Below, piece after piece: positions 23,100 to 34,212 of a stretch of 64,000 nt of DNA. The first letter of the stretch is position 1; each line of letters starts with the position of its first letter. The stretch is from positions 186,001-250,000 of the forward strand of contig LATX02000179.1 in assembly GCA_001466705.2 (NCBI GenBank), read 5' to 3'. Source of the DNA: Moniliophthora roreri. Its lineage: Eukaryota > Basidiomycota > Agaricomycetes > Agaricales > Marasmiaceae. Both the position numbers and the translations under genes were made by a program. The notes under the pieces were generated by a model. The model ran no database searches. It was not told where the DNA came from and saw nothing but the letters and a program-made list of their open reading frames with translations.

Positions 23100-24610
23100 C
23101 GACAAGGCATCTTTTCAGATGGGCCCACCACATGTCATCTACCAGGCACACCCTCTCCCACCTCTCCCATAAGCATGCCATTACTCCCCTTCTCTTGTAT
23201 CTCTACACAGTGTATTATCACTGGATGGGTCTCATGCCAATGCAGACATAGAAGAAGGGAAGAAAGAATGTGACAAGGAGGAAGTGGAGGGTCCTGTCAT
23301 GTACCTTTTGAGAAGCACCTTTTCAGATGGTGTGTAACATCTTTCAGATGAGGAACAAGCCGGATGGGATCTGAATGTGGGTCTGAAACTCACAACCTGG
23401 CACAAACTTTTCAGACAGTACTTATGGGATTGATCTGGAGGCCATCTGAAAAATGGCAATAAAACCAGTCTGAAAACCATGAGCTAAGCTGTCCAGAAGG
23501 ACTCACCGTGATGTGTAAGTGAGCGCTAACCAAGCGCTAAAATTATAGCACCTGAATTGCACACCTGTCTTCCTAGATATAATGAAATCAAAGACATGAA
23601 CTGAGTATTATTACGTAGAAAATTTGTTGAGGCCACAGAGTGACTTGAGAGAGCAAAAAGCTGTACGATGCGCCAGTTTGTCAGTGAGCACTAAAGCAGC
23701 GCTAAAATTACGGTTGCACATCAGAGAAAAAATCATAGCACATGAACTACACACCTTTCTTCCTAGACATAATGAGATCAAAGATATGGAGTGAGTATTA
23801 TCATGTAGAAAAAAAATTGAGGCCACAGAGTGACTTGAGAGCAAAAGGTTGTACGACACACCAGTTGCACTTGTACCGAGGCTGAGTTCACAAGTAAAAC
23901 TTACTCCCACTCAACTTACTTTTGAACAGAAACTCCTGGAGTCCAACTTTTATCCAGTCAGAGTCTTTTTCAGAGCTCCATAGTTATACAAAATTGTTGA
24001 GTGCCAAATTGACTGCTAAGTGTGTGTGCCCTGTATGTTTTGGAATTGGTTAGATGATGCTCAAATCAGCATCCTGATTGAAAGCAATTGTGTGGCATAC
24101 TATGTAAATAACATCAGCAAGACTGGAAGAGTGATTAGTACTTAAAAACATACCTGGAGCCCCAATCACAACTGATTCTTCAGTTGCGCGTATGTTTCAG
24201 ACAAGTAACATGTTGCCATGTTGGTAGCCTACTAGCAGCGGGATGGAATTCATTGATGTGAATACATACCTCTGATTTGAAACAGGGTCAGATCAACATT
24301 GATAGGACCAAAATCTGATTCCGTTCCATTCTGACATACCTAGTATGTTGTCGACGGAGAAAGAACAAAGGGTATAACGTCATCAGGGGGCGGAGGGCAG
24401 AGGACCGCCGAAGCACGTGGCTCCTCATTCCCATCCAATTCCCGTCCGAGACTCATCTGAAAATATGTAGTGTTTCGTCACCTCAGATCTGAAAACCATC
24501 TGAAACGACACATTGGTGAGCCATCTGAAAAAATATCTGAATAGATAGCATGATGGTATCATTTTCCAGATCTGCCGCCGTCTGAAAAGATGTGAATTCA
24601 TAAAAGGACA
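23100..24610. repeat. Zone dense in CATCTGAAAA / TTTTCAGATG motifs
   Basis: The 10-mer CATCTGAAAA and close variants occur more than a dozen times in both orientations, clustered at about 23110-23480 (mostly TTTTCAGATG, turning to CATCTGAAAA) and 24450-24600. The two clusters flank a centre without the motif. This is the layout of subterminal repeats of a DNA element, but convincing terminal inverted repeats and target duplications were not found, so the limits are approximate. Confidence 0.5.
23514..23862 (+). repeat. Two-copy tandem duplication, about 165-185 bp per unit
   Basis: Unit 1 (23514-23678) and unit 2 (23679-23862) both run from GTxAGTGAGC through GCGCTAAAATTA, CACACCTxTCTTCCTAGA, GAGTATTAT and GAGGCCACAGAGTGACTTGA. 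Unit 2 has an extra piece of about 20 bp after GCGCTAAAATTA. It lies inside the CATCTGAAAA zone. Confidence 0.75.
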
Positions 24611-24797
24611 GTGTGTTTTGTTTTTGTTTCCTCTCCCTTGTCCACCACCAATTCACTTCATAGCTCACGAAGTGCACTATACCCAATGTACTGAAGGGGG
24701 GACAGGACAGCTGCAGTGGTGGTAAGGTAGGGAACGGCTGGCTCGCAGGTGGTGATATCAAGGCGGTGTCATCTTAAAGAATTGCTTTGCTGCTTAA

Positions 24798-25304
24798 TAT
24801 TGAGACAGAACAGAGACGTAAAGCGCAGTGGAATGTGCTCAACTCACATTTGTACGAGAGCTTGTTATAACCTTGAGGGTTGTAGAGGTGCGATGTGCAG
24901 AGTAGTCAATGTAAATTGAACTGAGGAATGTAGCTACATACATGCTTGCTTTTATACTACTCTAAAGGATAAGTTCCGTAGATAAACGGAGAAACCTAGT
25001 AAGCTATGGATGTAAGCTACTGAATACTTGTGAGACAAAGTATCCAAGAATAATGTGTCTTGGAGAGACACAATACAATCCTCTGACAGCGGAAGGAACT
25101 ATACATGAATTCTACATGTGTTCTACTGTATTGTGCATGAGGCTACAATACTCCTACTGGACGAGGGAGCACTCCTATGACTGTAGTGCAAGCTCCGGAG
25201 AAGCTCAGGAACGTACTTTGTAAGTTCCGTAGTTGATCACAGACGCAAGTAATACAATAACTAATCTACCTAGTTTAGTATAGTACAGGTACAGTGCTTC
25301 AACA
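24798..25304 (-). repeat. Copia LTR (solo or terminal)
   Basis: A 507-bp LTR matching the other copia LTRs in the cluster. It runs TATTGAGACAG (others start TGTTGAGACAG) to GTGCTTCAACA. The sequence after it is not copia internal sequence, so this is a solo LTR or the outer LTR of a rearranged copy. No clear target duplication is visible. Confidence 0.85.
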
Positions 25305-25828
25305 TCTCCGAGCTTCACAAGCAACGATAATGCCTCTACCATCGTTGCCGTAGGCCAAGCTTCCATATTTGTCTGCTGGNCCAACGGTGTCCATGATCCC
25401 AAATTGAGCGACATTGGAAAGATTGACAGTGGTAAGGAGCGATTCATTTCCTTAGTGATGTTGGGGGCTCGGCTCAAGCCCTGAAGCCAGGCCTGACCGA
25501 GCCGAGCCCTACTGTAGGGCTTCGACCGGGCTCAGGGCTCGGGCTTGCATTTCTGAAGGCCCAAGCCCAGGGCTTGAGCCCTAGACGATATGATGGAAAG
25601 TGCAGCCCGTAGGCAAGTGATACCCAAAAGCCCTGGCCTAAGCCGGGCCCTGCCTACGGCTCGGGCTCAATGTTTGGTGAGCCTGAGCCCCTTCAAGCCA
25701 CCCCTAGGCCTGGGGCTTTGAGCCGAGTCGAGCTTGCAACATCACTACATTTCCTGGTGTATAAAGAAAGTCAACTGGAGTGGTCGGACTTGATCAAGTC
25801 ATTGGACTGTAAATTACCTTTAGTCAAA
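25305..25828 (-). other. Non-copia segment split by a hAT-type MITE
   Basis: Between an LTR and a copia fragment. Part of it (25305-25444) has a minus-strand frame that reads NLSNVAQFGIMDTVG and, beyond the single N at 25380, GSLAYGNDGRGIIVACEARR. It looks protein-coding but I do not recognise it. The reading is interrupted by the LTR on one side and the MITE on the other. Possibly a fragment of a disrupted host gene. Confidence 0.3.
25453..25747. mobile_element. GC-rich hAT-like MITE with 8-bp target duplication
   Basis: 295 bp. The ends are inverted repeats beginning TAGTGATGTTG. Both sides carry the perfect 8-bp direct repeat CATTTCCT (25445-25452 and 25748-25755), the hallmark of hAT insertion. 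The interior is far more GC-rich than its surroundings and is built of self-complementary phrases such as GGGCTCGGGCTTG and CAAGCCC. No coding capacity. Confidence 0.85.
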
Positions 25829-26364
25829 TTATAAAGCCATATATTCAGCTTCAGTACTGGATAATGCTACGGATTTCTGTTTTTGTGAAACCCAGAAGAC
25901 TGGAGCACAAGCGAAGTTAATGAGATAACCTGTTTGTGAGACTCTAGTGTCTTCATCTGTAGCCCAGTCAGAATCGGCATATGCTATGAAACCTTGTTCT
26001 CCTTGCTTATCTTTGTAAGTAAGAGAATATTTGCGGGTTCCAATTAGGTATCGAATGATATATTTCGCTTTGTTGAGATGCTCCTGAGTAGGATTTGTCC
26101 CATATTGCGAAAGTTTGATGACCGGAAAGGTAATATCAGGTCGGGTACCTAAGCATAGATATAGAAGTGATCCGATCACTGATTGGAATTGGGACCTAAT
26201 TGTAGAGTTCGCTTCTCCTTTATTTGCTGTGGGTTTGTAACCAGCAGGTAATGGAGTACGAGTAGGATTGGCGTTTTCCATACCAAAGCGTTTAATGATT
26301 TTCTCGAGATAGTCACTTTGATCAAGTGAAAGAGTATGTCGCTTTCGATCTCGAGTAATCCGCA
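25829..26364 (-). pseudogene. Copia reverse transcriptase / RNase H fragment
   Basis: The minus-strand frame carries RKRHTLSLDQSDYLEKI, GYKPTANKGEANST, SLLYLCLGTRPDITFP, the DSDWATDEDTR block and LSSTEAEYMAL, the end of copia RT and the start of RNase H. It stops abruptly after YMAL and is cut at the other end by the N at 26365. Here the sequence keeps ACTCGAGAT (Arg) where the left full unit has ACTTGAGAT (stop), and a Trp codon where that unit has TAG. Confidence 0.85.
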
Positions 26365-26365
26365 N

Positions 26366-26790
26366 TGCGATGTGCAGAGTAGTCAATGTAAATTGAACTG
26401 AGGAATGTAGCTACATACATGCTGGCTTTTATACTACTCTAAAGGATAAGTTCTGTGGATAAATGGTGAAACCTAGTAAGCTATGGATGTAAGCTACTGA
26501 ATACTTGTGAGACGAAGTATCCAAGAATAATGTGTCTTGGAGAGACACAATACAATCCTCTGACAGCGGAAGGAACTATACATGAATTCTACATGTGTTC
26601 TACTGTATTGTGCATGAGGCTACAATACTCCTACTGGACGAGGGAGCACTCCTATGACTGTAGTGCAAGCTCCGGAGAAGCTCAGGAACGTACTTTGTAA
26701 GTTCCGTAGTTGATCACATACGCAAGTAATACAATAACTAGTGTTCCTAATGTACCTAGTTTAGTATAGTACAGGTACAGTGCTTCAACA
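26366..26790 (-). repeat. 3' LTR of the left copia unit (truncated)
   Basis: Same LTR as the others, cut on its left by the single N at 26365; it ends GTGCTTCAACA at 26790. It is the 3' LTR because the element reads on the minus strand and the polypurine tract follows directly at 26791. Confidence 0.85.
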
Positions 26791-26801
26791 CTCCCCCTCA
26801 C
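26791..26801 (-). promoter_or_regulatory. Copia polypurine tract, left unit
   Basis: On the minus strand GTGAGGGGGAG stands directly before the 3' LTR start TGTTGAAG. Polypurine tracts prime plus-strand synthesis in LTR elements. The same sequence occurs at 37252-37262 in the right unit. Confidence 0.8.
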
Positions 26802-26832
26802 TAAGTTTGTGATAAACTTTGTAGTGATTGAG

Positions 26833-28800
26833 CTATATGGAGGAAGCGGTCTTAAAGAATGTAAGACCGAGAAATTCTCTGTGGCGTTGAAATTTGTCCC
26901 AAGGTAGATTCTTCATCATAAGATCCACAGGTTGTTGATTTGTGGGGATGAAGAATACTTCTACTTTCTTCTTGGCAACACATTCTCGAATATGATGATA
27001 TTTGATATCAATGTGCTTTGTTCGTTTTTCAGTAACTTGATTTTTACTGATGAAGATAGCACCTTGATTATCGCTAAGCAATGGTAGTTTTGCTATAGGA
27101 TATTCGATTTCAGAGAATAAATTAATTATCCATTTGATCTGTCTAGCACAGTCAGATAAAGCCATATATTCGGCTTCAGTACTGGATAATGCTACGGATT
27201 TCTGTTTTTGTGAAACCCAGAAGACTGGAGCACAAGCGAAGTTAATGAGATAACCTGTTTGTGAGACTCTAGTGTCTTCATCCGTAGCCTAGTCAGAATC
27301 GGCATATGCTATGAAACCTTGTTCTCCTTCCTTATCTTTGTAAATAAGAGAATATTTGCGGGTTCCAATTAGGTATCGAATAATGTATTTCGCTTTGTTG
27401 AGATGCTTCTGAGTAGGATTTGTCCCATATTGCGAAAGTTTGATGACTGGAAAGGTAATATCTGGTCGGGTACCTAAGCATAGATATAGAAGTGATCCGA
27501 TCACTGATTGGAATTGGGACCTAATTGTAGAGTTCGCTTCTCCTTTATTTGCCGTAGGTTTGTAACCAGCAGGTAATGGAGTACGAGTAGGATTTGCGTT
27601 TTCCATACCAAAGTGTTTAATGATTTTCTCGAGATAGTCACTTTGGTCAAGTGATAGAGTATGTCGCTTCCGATCTCAAGTAATCCACATTTGTAGGAAT
27701 TCTCTAGGTTCGCCTAAATCTCTACATTCCCATATTTTCATGAATTCTTTCTTCTTTGAGTGAAGAAGGCTAGAATTTGAACCCATGAAAATCACATCAT
27801 CTACATATACAATGGCAATGATAATATCATTTCCACGTATAAAGTAATATACACCAGCGTCTGATATACAGCGCTTAAATCCTAGTTTTGCCATGGATTT
27901 AGTGCATTGGTACCACCATGATAAAGAGGCTTGTTTTAAACCATATAATGCACGGTGTAATAACCAAACTTTGTTTGAACCTTTGACGAATCCTTGTGGT
28001 TGTTCCATATAAATCTCCTTGTCAAGTTCGCCATAGAGAAAGGCTGTTTTGACATCTAGCGCTTGGATATCCCAATCCTCAAGAGCAGCTAGTGCAAGTA
28101 ATACACGAACGGTTTCAAAGTGTACTACAGGAGAGAACAATTTGTCATAATCTATTCCTTCGACTTGTGAGAAACCTTTTGCAACAAGTCGTGCCTTATA
28201 ACGGCCATCTGTTTTGATGTCAAAAACCCATCTGGATTTTATCGCTTTTCAACCTTGAGGTAAATCTACAAGTTTGTAAACGCTGCGTTCTTGTAGTGAT
28301 TTGAGTTTGTCATGACATGCAGCCATCTATTTCTTCTGTTCATCTTTTGACAGAGTTAGAATGTCTTTGTATTGCCATTGACGTACATTGTCAATAGACA
28401 ATGCTGATGCCATAATGTAATCAAGGTAACGAACTCCCTCTTCTTGAGAAAGAATTTGTACATAATTGACCATTTCATCATCAGTTTGAGGTGGAGTTCG
28501 ATCAATCTCTATTTGATCATGATCTTGTTCCATTTCATCCTCATTTGACTGTTGTATTTGATGTTCAGCAGGTGGAATATCCTGCTCATGGTCACGACTA
28601 CTACCTTGTATGAATTCTTGATCAGGACTATCACCTTGATTATTAGAACTAGGTAAGTTGTTATATGTATGTAGACGTAATCTATCTCGGATAGGCATAC
28701 GACCCATTGCGTCTCCATACCGCTGTGGTACACGAGTCTGTCTTTTAGGACGACTTTGTTGATGTTGACTTGGGTCAAACATCTGTACCCTTCGTCGCAT
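26833..28800 (-). pseudogene. Copia reverse transcriptase and RNase H, left unit
   Basis: From the linker (FDPSQHQQSRPKRQTRVPQR) through RT (FSPVVHFETVRVLLALAA, DVKTAFLYGELDKEIYMEQP, LYGLKQASLSWW, active site YVDDVIFMGS) to RNase H (SSTEAEYMALSDCA, LSDNQGAIFISKN, TKHIDIKYHHIRE). In-frame stops lie at 28327-28329 (TAG; Trp in the right unit), 28249-28251 (TGA; CGA in the right unit), 27676-27678 (TGA; CGA in the fragment at 26350) and 27289-27291 (TAG; Trp in sister copies). The frame never shifts. The catalytic YVDD pair is intact. Confidence 0.88.
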
Positions 28801-29028
28801 TCTCCTGTTTATATTATTTATTTCAGGATCTATTGGGTTTTGTAGCAGTGCAGTATTTTTAGGTCATGATTGATCCTTACCATCATTCTGGTTCTGATGA
28901 TGATCCACTGGATCATTACCTCCGTTGGGATGATTAGGTTGAGGGAAATCAGGATGATTGTCATCATCATCATTTCCTCCCTCTTGATCGTGATTTTGAT
29001 GACCGTCATCATCATTATCAGATCGTGG

Positions 29029-30864
29029 TCAATTAATACCAGTAAAAGGAATAGATAAGATTCCATTGGTTGATTGTAAGGTTCGATCAACTGAATTAGA
29101 CGAGTACGGAAAGTCTTCTTCATCGAAGTCTGCTTGAGCAGCCATAAATATTGTCTTATCCTGTCGCATAAACCGATATCCTTTAGTGTTAGGAGCATAA
29201 TCTAAGAATGTCATATGTTCCATTTTCTTTGAAAGTTTGTTCTTGCATTGTTCTTTATGAATAAAAACATATGCTGAACATCCTGGTGTTCGGAAATAAG
29301 AAACATCAGGTACTTTCTTACTATAGATTTCGGTTGGAGTTTTCCATTCTAAGCGTTTATTAGGAGTGCGATTATATACATATACAGCGTTATTCATCAT
29401 AAACTCCCACCAAGATTGTGGTAAGGAAGCATAATTGCGAAATTTTTCTGCTTTTTCCACAAGAGTACAAATTGAACGTTTGACTCTTCCTTGCTGTTGA
29501 TGTATATGAGGAGCTGAGTTACGCATTTGAATTCCATTATCTTTAAGATATGTTTGGAACTCATTTCCAAAAAATTCTCCACCATGATCAGTTTGAACAC
29601 ATCTAATAATTTTACCAGTTTGCTTTTCGGTTAAAGCACGAAAGCGTTTGAAGCTGGTAAGTGTTTCAAATTGATTCTTAGTTCGTTGATGATATATCCA
29701 TCCTACTGAGGAGTGGTCATCAATTAGAACTAGGGTATAACAATTTTGGTGGTAAGAATTAATAGAAAACTCCTTAATATCCATATGAATTAGTTCTAGG
29801 ATATTTTCTTTACACTTTTGAGAACTGTGGTAAGGTTTAGATGCTGTTCCTCCTTCAGCACATCCCTTACACAAAGACTTTTTAGATTCTTGTTTCTTTA
29901 TGGAAAATCCTTTGCAATGCTTCATACAGTTTGTTAATACACGATAAGGTATATGACCAAATCTGTTATGAGCAATTACAGGATCAGTTGATTTAATCTT
30001 GAAAGCAAGAATGGTAACTGCTTCGTTCTGCTTAACAGATGAAGCATGTAGGTATGTGTACCCATCTCTTTCTGGTTTCGCAAATAGTGACATAAAGAGT
30101 TTACCATTAGCTTTCGTAATTATAGAGGTTTCTGGGAACGAATATTTAATATCGTAACCATTTACAATATATTTATTCCCAGCTAGAAGTCTATGATTTG
30201 CTTTAGGCCAATAGAACACTGGATAAAGTTTGACTGTATGAGTTTCTCCAAGTGAATTGGTATGATGAATAATTACAGTTCCTTGGTGAGTTATGACTTC
30301 CGATCCAGTGACTCCAATTATCTGCTTGGGTCCTGTAGGAATTTCATTTAACTCAAGGAAATCAGACTTAAAGGGTGTTATGTGATTGGTTGCAGCAGTA
30401 TCAAGAGCCCATTCAATTGTTTGTGGTTCTACAGATACAACATTTTTATCACTAATTTTAGCCATCATACATTGTACAATGTTACTATTTACAAAGTTAG
30501 AAAGAAATTGTTCATCGAGCACTGGTGATAGCTCAGAATCAATGTTCATTTCTAATAATTTATTAGTGATGCTGCTCTTAAGATCAATTTGATCATACCA
30601 ATCATAATAGTCTGCTTCGTTCACAATGTAATCATTATAATTTTCATCCCAATCTTCTTTGTCAAAGTCCCCTGTATTCAGGTTCTTTCCTCCATTTTTC
30701 CCTTGAGAATCTTTATCATCAAGAGGAACAACATCTGCAATATTGATCTTATCAGAAGATTCAATACAAGCTTGGATGTTTGAAGAACCTTGAATAAACT
30801 CAGATACTTCCAGTTTAGAATTATTGACTATTATGGAAGTAATGTTGATTCCTAGATCCGGCAT
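29029..30864 (-). pseudogene. Copia protease and integrase, left unit
   Basis: 611 codons open. The protease site reads ALDTAATNHI (near 30405), where copia proteases usually have D(S/T)GA. The GAG-pre-integrase zinc region follows (HNRFGHIPYRVL, CKGCAEGG), then integrase: HMDIKEF, the second Asp in TDHGGEFFGNEF, and the position of the catalytic Glu in HQQQGRVKRSICTL, where Lys stands in place of the usual Glu, as a GAA-to-AAA change would give. The C-terminal WKTPTEIYSKKVPDVSYFRTPGC block is normal. The frame ends in TGA at 29029-29031, shared with the right unit. Confidence 0.87.
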
Positions 30865-30951
30865 TACTAGTTTAGAAGGTGGTGATGGTGCCTCTATATC
30901 TATATTTGGAACCTCAAGAGTATCTCCTTTAGGATAGTAAGGAGTTTGAGG

Positions 30952-32739
30952 TCAAACTGGTTTGGGTTGGAAGAGTTTCCTATCCCCAAAATGTTCTTTG
31001 ACCAGATTTTGGGCTTTCTGTTTGGTAATCTTCCTAAAAGTGTTTTCCCCAACATTGAACTCATAAGGAGGTGGAGTCAGTTCTTTGCCAAATTGGAACA
31101 TTTTGTCACCAATTTTAACTTGTGGCAAAAGATTAGACTGTATTATAGGGAAGCATTTGGAAATATTACCAAAAAAGTCTTTAGTAGTTTGCCAGTTCTT
31201 TTCTAATTCTTTTTGGATTGCCACTGATTCTTCCTTTGTCTTGATCTGAATATCATCAGCCATGGTTGCTGATCAATATAGTCTTTTCCCCATCTGCTTG
31301 TCGATGACATCAGGGTGTTTGGCTTGGCAAGCCGGTGAGTCACATCTGTGTTTGGCAGCTAATCCCTTGTCTTGGAACATTTGAGTGATCTTCTTTCACT
31401 GTTCCTGAAGTTCCTTCTCAGACTTCTTGACAATGGGATGATCTTGGGGTTTTTTAGGAAGTTTTGCATTCCAAGGATTTTTGGGATTAAGGGAATCCCA
31501 AGCTTTATTGTTCTTTTCCTTGTTCAACCATGTTTCAGCATAATCTTTCTCCTTTTTCCAGGGGTCTTTAAGGAGAATCAGATCGTCTACCAAAGAAAGA
31601 GCTTCCATAAATGGCTTATTGATAGATCTTTTGTTAAAGCCACATGGGTTTCATTTAGATGGAAATCCTTCTTGAGTAGAGTTAAACATGGTTGGTATGC
31701 ATGTTGCAGCAACTGGCCAATTATCAAGATGATGTGGATAGTTGCATGTAACACAGAAGACTGTTTTAAAGTCTTGGTTTAGTTTGGGGGTTGGTGCTCT
31801 GGAAGGGTTTGGTGTGTTCCAATCAATATAGTCAATGGGAAAGTCACCAAATTTGAATGGTTCACCAGCTTCAATCGCAGGGTTGGCTGGGTTTTCATGA
31901 ACTATTCCAGGAGCGATTTGATTATACATGTACTTCCCCTTACTAAGGTATGTGATATGCCTTGGTAGTCCACTGGTACAACGTTGGCAATCTTCTTTAC
32001 AAACTGCAGAAGGGTGACGATGGAACTCCATTTTGGTGTAATTCCTTGAATAGAGTTGTGTTTCATTCATTACAATGCAGTTTAGTACCTTCACGAGAGG
32101 TTCGATTGGGTCACAAAGTCAGATCAAAGTGTTTCTGATCTGTGTGAAGAAGATCCAGTATTTGTCACCAGTATCATCATGATCGGCCATTTGCCAGAGT
32201 CCCATGCCACAAAATTCTGTATGGTGTTCATCTTGCCAAGTACATTTATGACAGGCTTCTGAGCAAAAAGAAATTGGAGTGGAATGAGGGGCGAAGGAAG
32301 TCGATTGTGGAAACTTTGCATAAAGGTCCAATGCTTCTAAGAAGTCAACAATGGCAGGTTGCTTCTTATAGTTATGTCCAAGTTGTTGAGCTCTATTTCA
32401 GATATAATTCTTTTTAGTTTCTATTAAATCAAGCACTATTTTTGTAAAGTGAGTTGATGCAAATAGTGTTGAGTCAATAGATGGATTATTATTTAGAAGC
32501 TCAATGTGGAATTTTATTTCATTGGGCATTGGAATCATTGTTGGGTCATATTGTGATTTCGGAATCTGGGCCTGGATTTTGGCTTCCATGAATCGTGACC
32601 ATCTCCTTAGGGCATGACCATGGTCTGATTTGTGAGGTTGTTTGTTCTCGAATCTATTAATAGGATTATGAGGAACAGTAGACTCCGAAGTTTCGGTTGG
32701 AATAACATCTCGTACCTGGTTAGGGTACTTATGTGTCAT
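30952..32739 (-). pseudogene. Copia Gag-protease spacer region, left unit
   Basis: About 600 codons in the same frame as Gag and Pol, broken by TGA at 32398, 32119, 31651, 31396, 31273 and 30952. It encodes Cys/His-containing patches (FCSEACHKC with EFCGMGLW; VCKEDCQRC; VFCVTCNYPHHLDNW; HRCDSPACQAKHPDVID) and a Lys/Trp/Pro-rich stretch (DPWKKEKDYAETWLNKE). I do not recognise a domain. Copia elements usually go from a Gag of 300-450 residues straight to protease. The same region is present in the right unit, so it belongs to the family. Confidence 0.6.
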
Positions 32740-32952
32740 GAGATGTTTTCCAGATGGAAGATTACCGAAAATATGCTCGAATGATTCTGATGGAAAAATA
32801 TCTCCTATATTTACTTCCTCCTGGGTAATTGGAGGGGTTTTAGGAGGAATTTTATCCGTTTGGACAATTCCAAAGGTCTGGCCAACTTGAAAATCTCCAT
32901 GGAGAAAAGCATATGCCTTCTCATCAATAGAAAGGTGTACTAGTACTGCTTT

Positions 32953-34212
32953 TCAGAGGATTTTCTGTTTAGCAAAGGATTGGGAATGCATCTTGTAGCA
33001 CTGTTTGCAAATGTACCATGTTTTGCGATTTTGTCTAGTAATAAAGATACCATAAACAGTCTTATCTGGGCTAGTGCAAAAATGGTTGATGCATTTGGCT
33101 GGAACTTTGCCATCATTAGAAGTTTTTTCCTGTTTAGGAGTTTGAGGTTCTTCCTTTTGAGGCAAATCTGTGATCTCAGCCATCATGACTGAGATTGCTC
33201 CATTAGGCTTTTTCCCTTTTCCTTTCTTGTTCGACTTCTTCTTATTATTCTTCTTCCCATCAGATTTTTGTTGATTTTGTTGGGGTTGCACAGGCTGTTT
33301 GCCTTTGTTCCCTTGATTCCCAGAGTTCTGGTTTTGATTATTACCAGAGTTTGGATTAGGGTTGCATGGATGGAACATTTTCTGTCCATTCCAATTTGGG
33401 CTCTTTCCAGTGTATTGTTGGACACCTGAGATCTGAGTGGTGTAAGCGGCGACCCCATCCATGTGTCGTCTATTATATTCCTGTTTGATGAAAGAAAGGA
33501 TATTGTTGAAGGTAAGATCCTTCCCTTTGTTGGAGACGAACATCTGGGTTTTAACTCCTTCATATGACTTAAGGAGAGAGTTAAGAAGGAACATTGCCTG
33601 GAAATTTGACGGAACGGGGAAATTGTTCTCTGACAATTTTGCAACACATTGTCTGATGAGATTGGCACTATAATCGGGATTTTGGCCTTCAGCAGTGCAT
33701 GCCATTACGGGACCTTGGAAGTATGTAAATACTTCCAGGAGACTAGGTACATTGTATTCAGCTTTCAAAGTGTCCCATGTTTCTTTAGCAGTATCTTTGA
33801 TAATCCACCGCAAAGTGGGACTCAGTTTGAGCTGAAAAAGGCCAAGAGCTTGTGCATTGGAGGTTTTCCATTCTTTGACAACTTCCAGATCAGAGGCTAT
33901 GGCATCAGTTCCAGTGCCGACAGTCTGAGGCATGGTATTGGTAAGGGCATAAGCCACTTTAGCCAAATTAAGGTATGCCAAGACCTTTCGCTTCCATCCT
34001 CTGAAATCGTCACTATTAAAGATTGGAATAATAGATAATCCTGATGTATTGCCAACAGAAGTATTATATACAGAAATTGGTTCAAGTAGTTCCAAAGGAT
34101 GGTAACTACCAACTGGAATGCCAACACTATTATCCGAGTTTCGAATTCGGACAGTGTTATCAGCAAGAGAGACTTGGAGGATAGGATGTTGTTGGTTGGT
34201 GGAGTTAGGCAT
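32953..34212 (-). pseudogene. Copia Gag, left unit
   Basis: 419 codons open from ATG 34212. Residues about 65-200 are a UBN2-type Gag core: FRGWKRKVLAYLNLAKVAYAL, WKTSNAQALGLFQLKLSPTL, TWDTLKAEY. The C-terminal part is N/Q/G/K-rich (NQNQNSGNQGNKGKQPVQPQ) and ends in a zinc-like CINHFC...CKQCYKMH cluster instead of the usual CCHC knuckle. It ends in TGA at 32953-32955 where the right unit has CAA; CGA could give both by deamination of either strand. Confidence 0.85.

Noticed and set aside
23100..24610. CRISPR-like array from regularly repeated CATCTGAAAA
   Set aside because: Repeats are short, irregularly spaced and in both orientations; the genome is eukaryotic.
28870..29058. Plus-strand frame rich in Ile/Val (ILVLMMIHWIITS)
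   Set aside because: Antisense shadow of an Asp/Asn/His-rich copia linker.
31372..31782. Plus-strand 136-codon hydrophobic frame
   Set aside because: Antisense shadow of the copia spacer, repeated with each copy.
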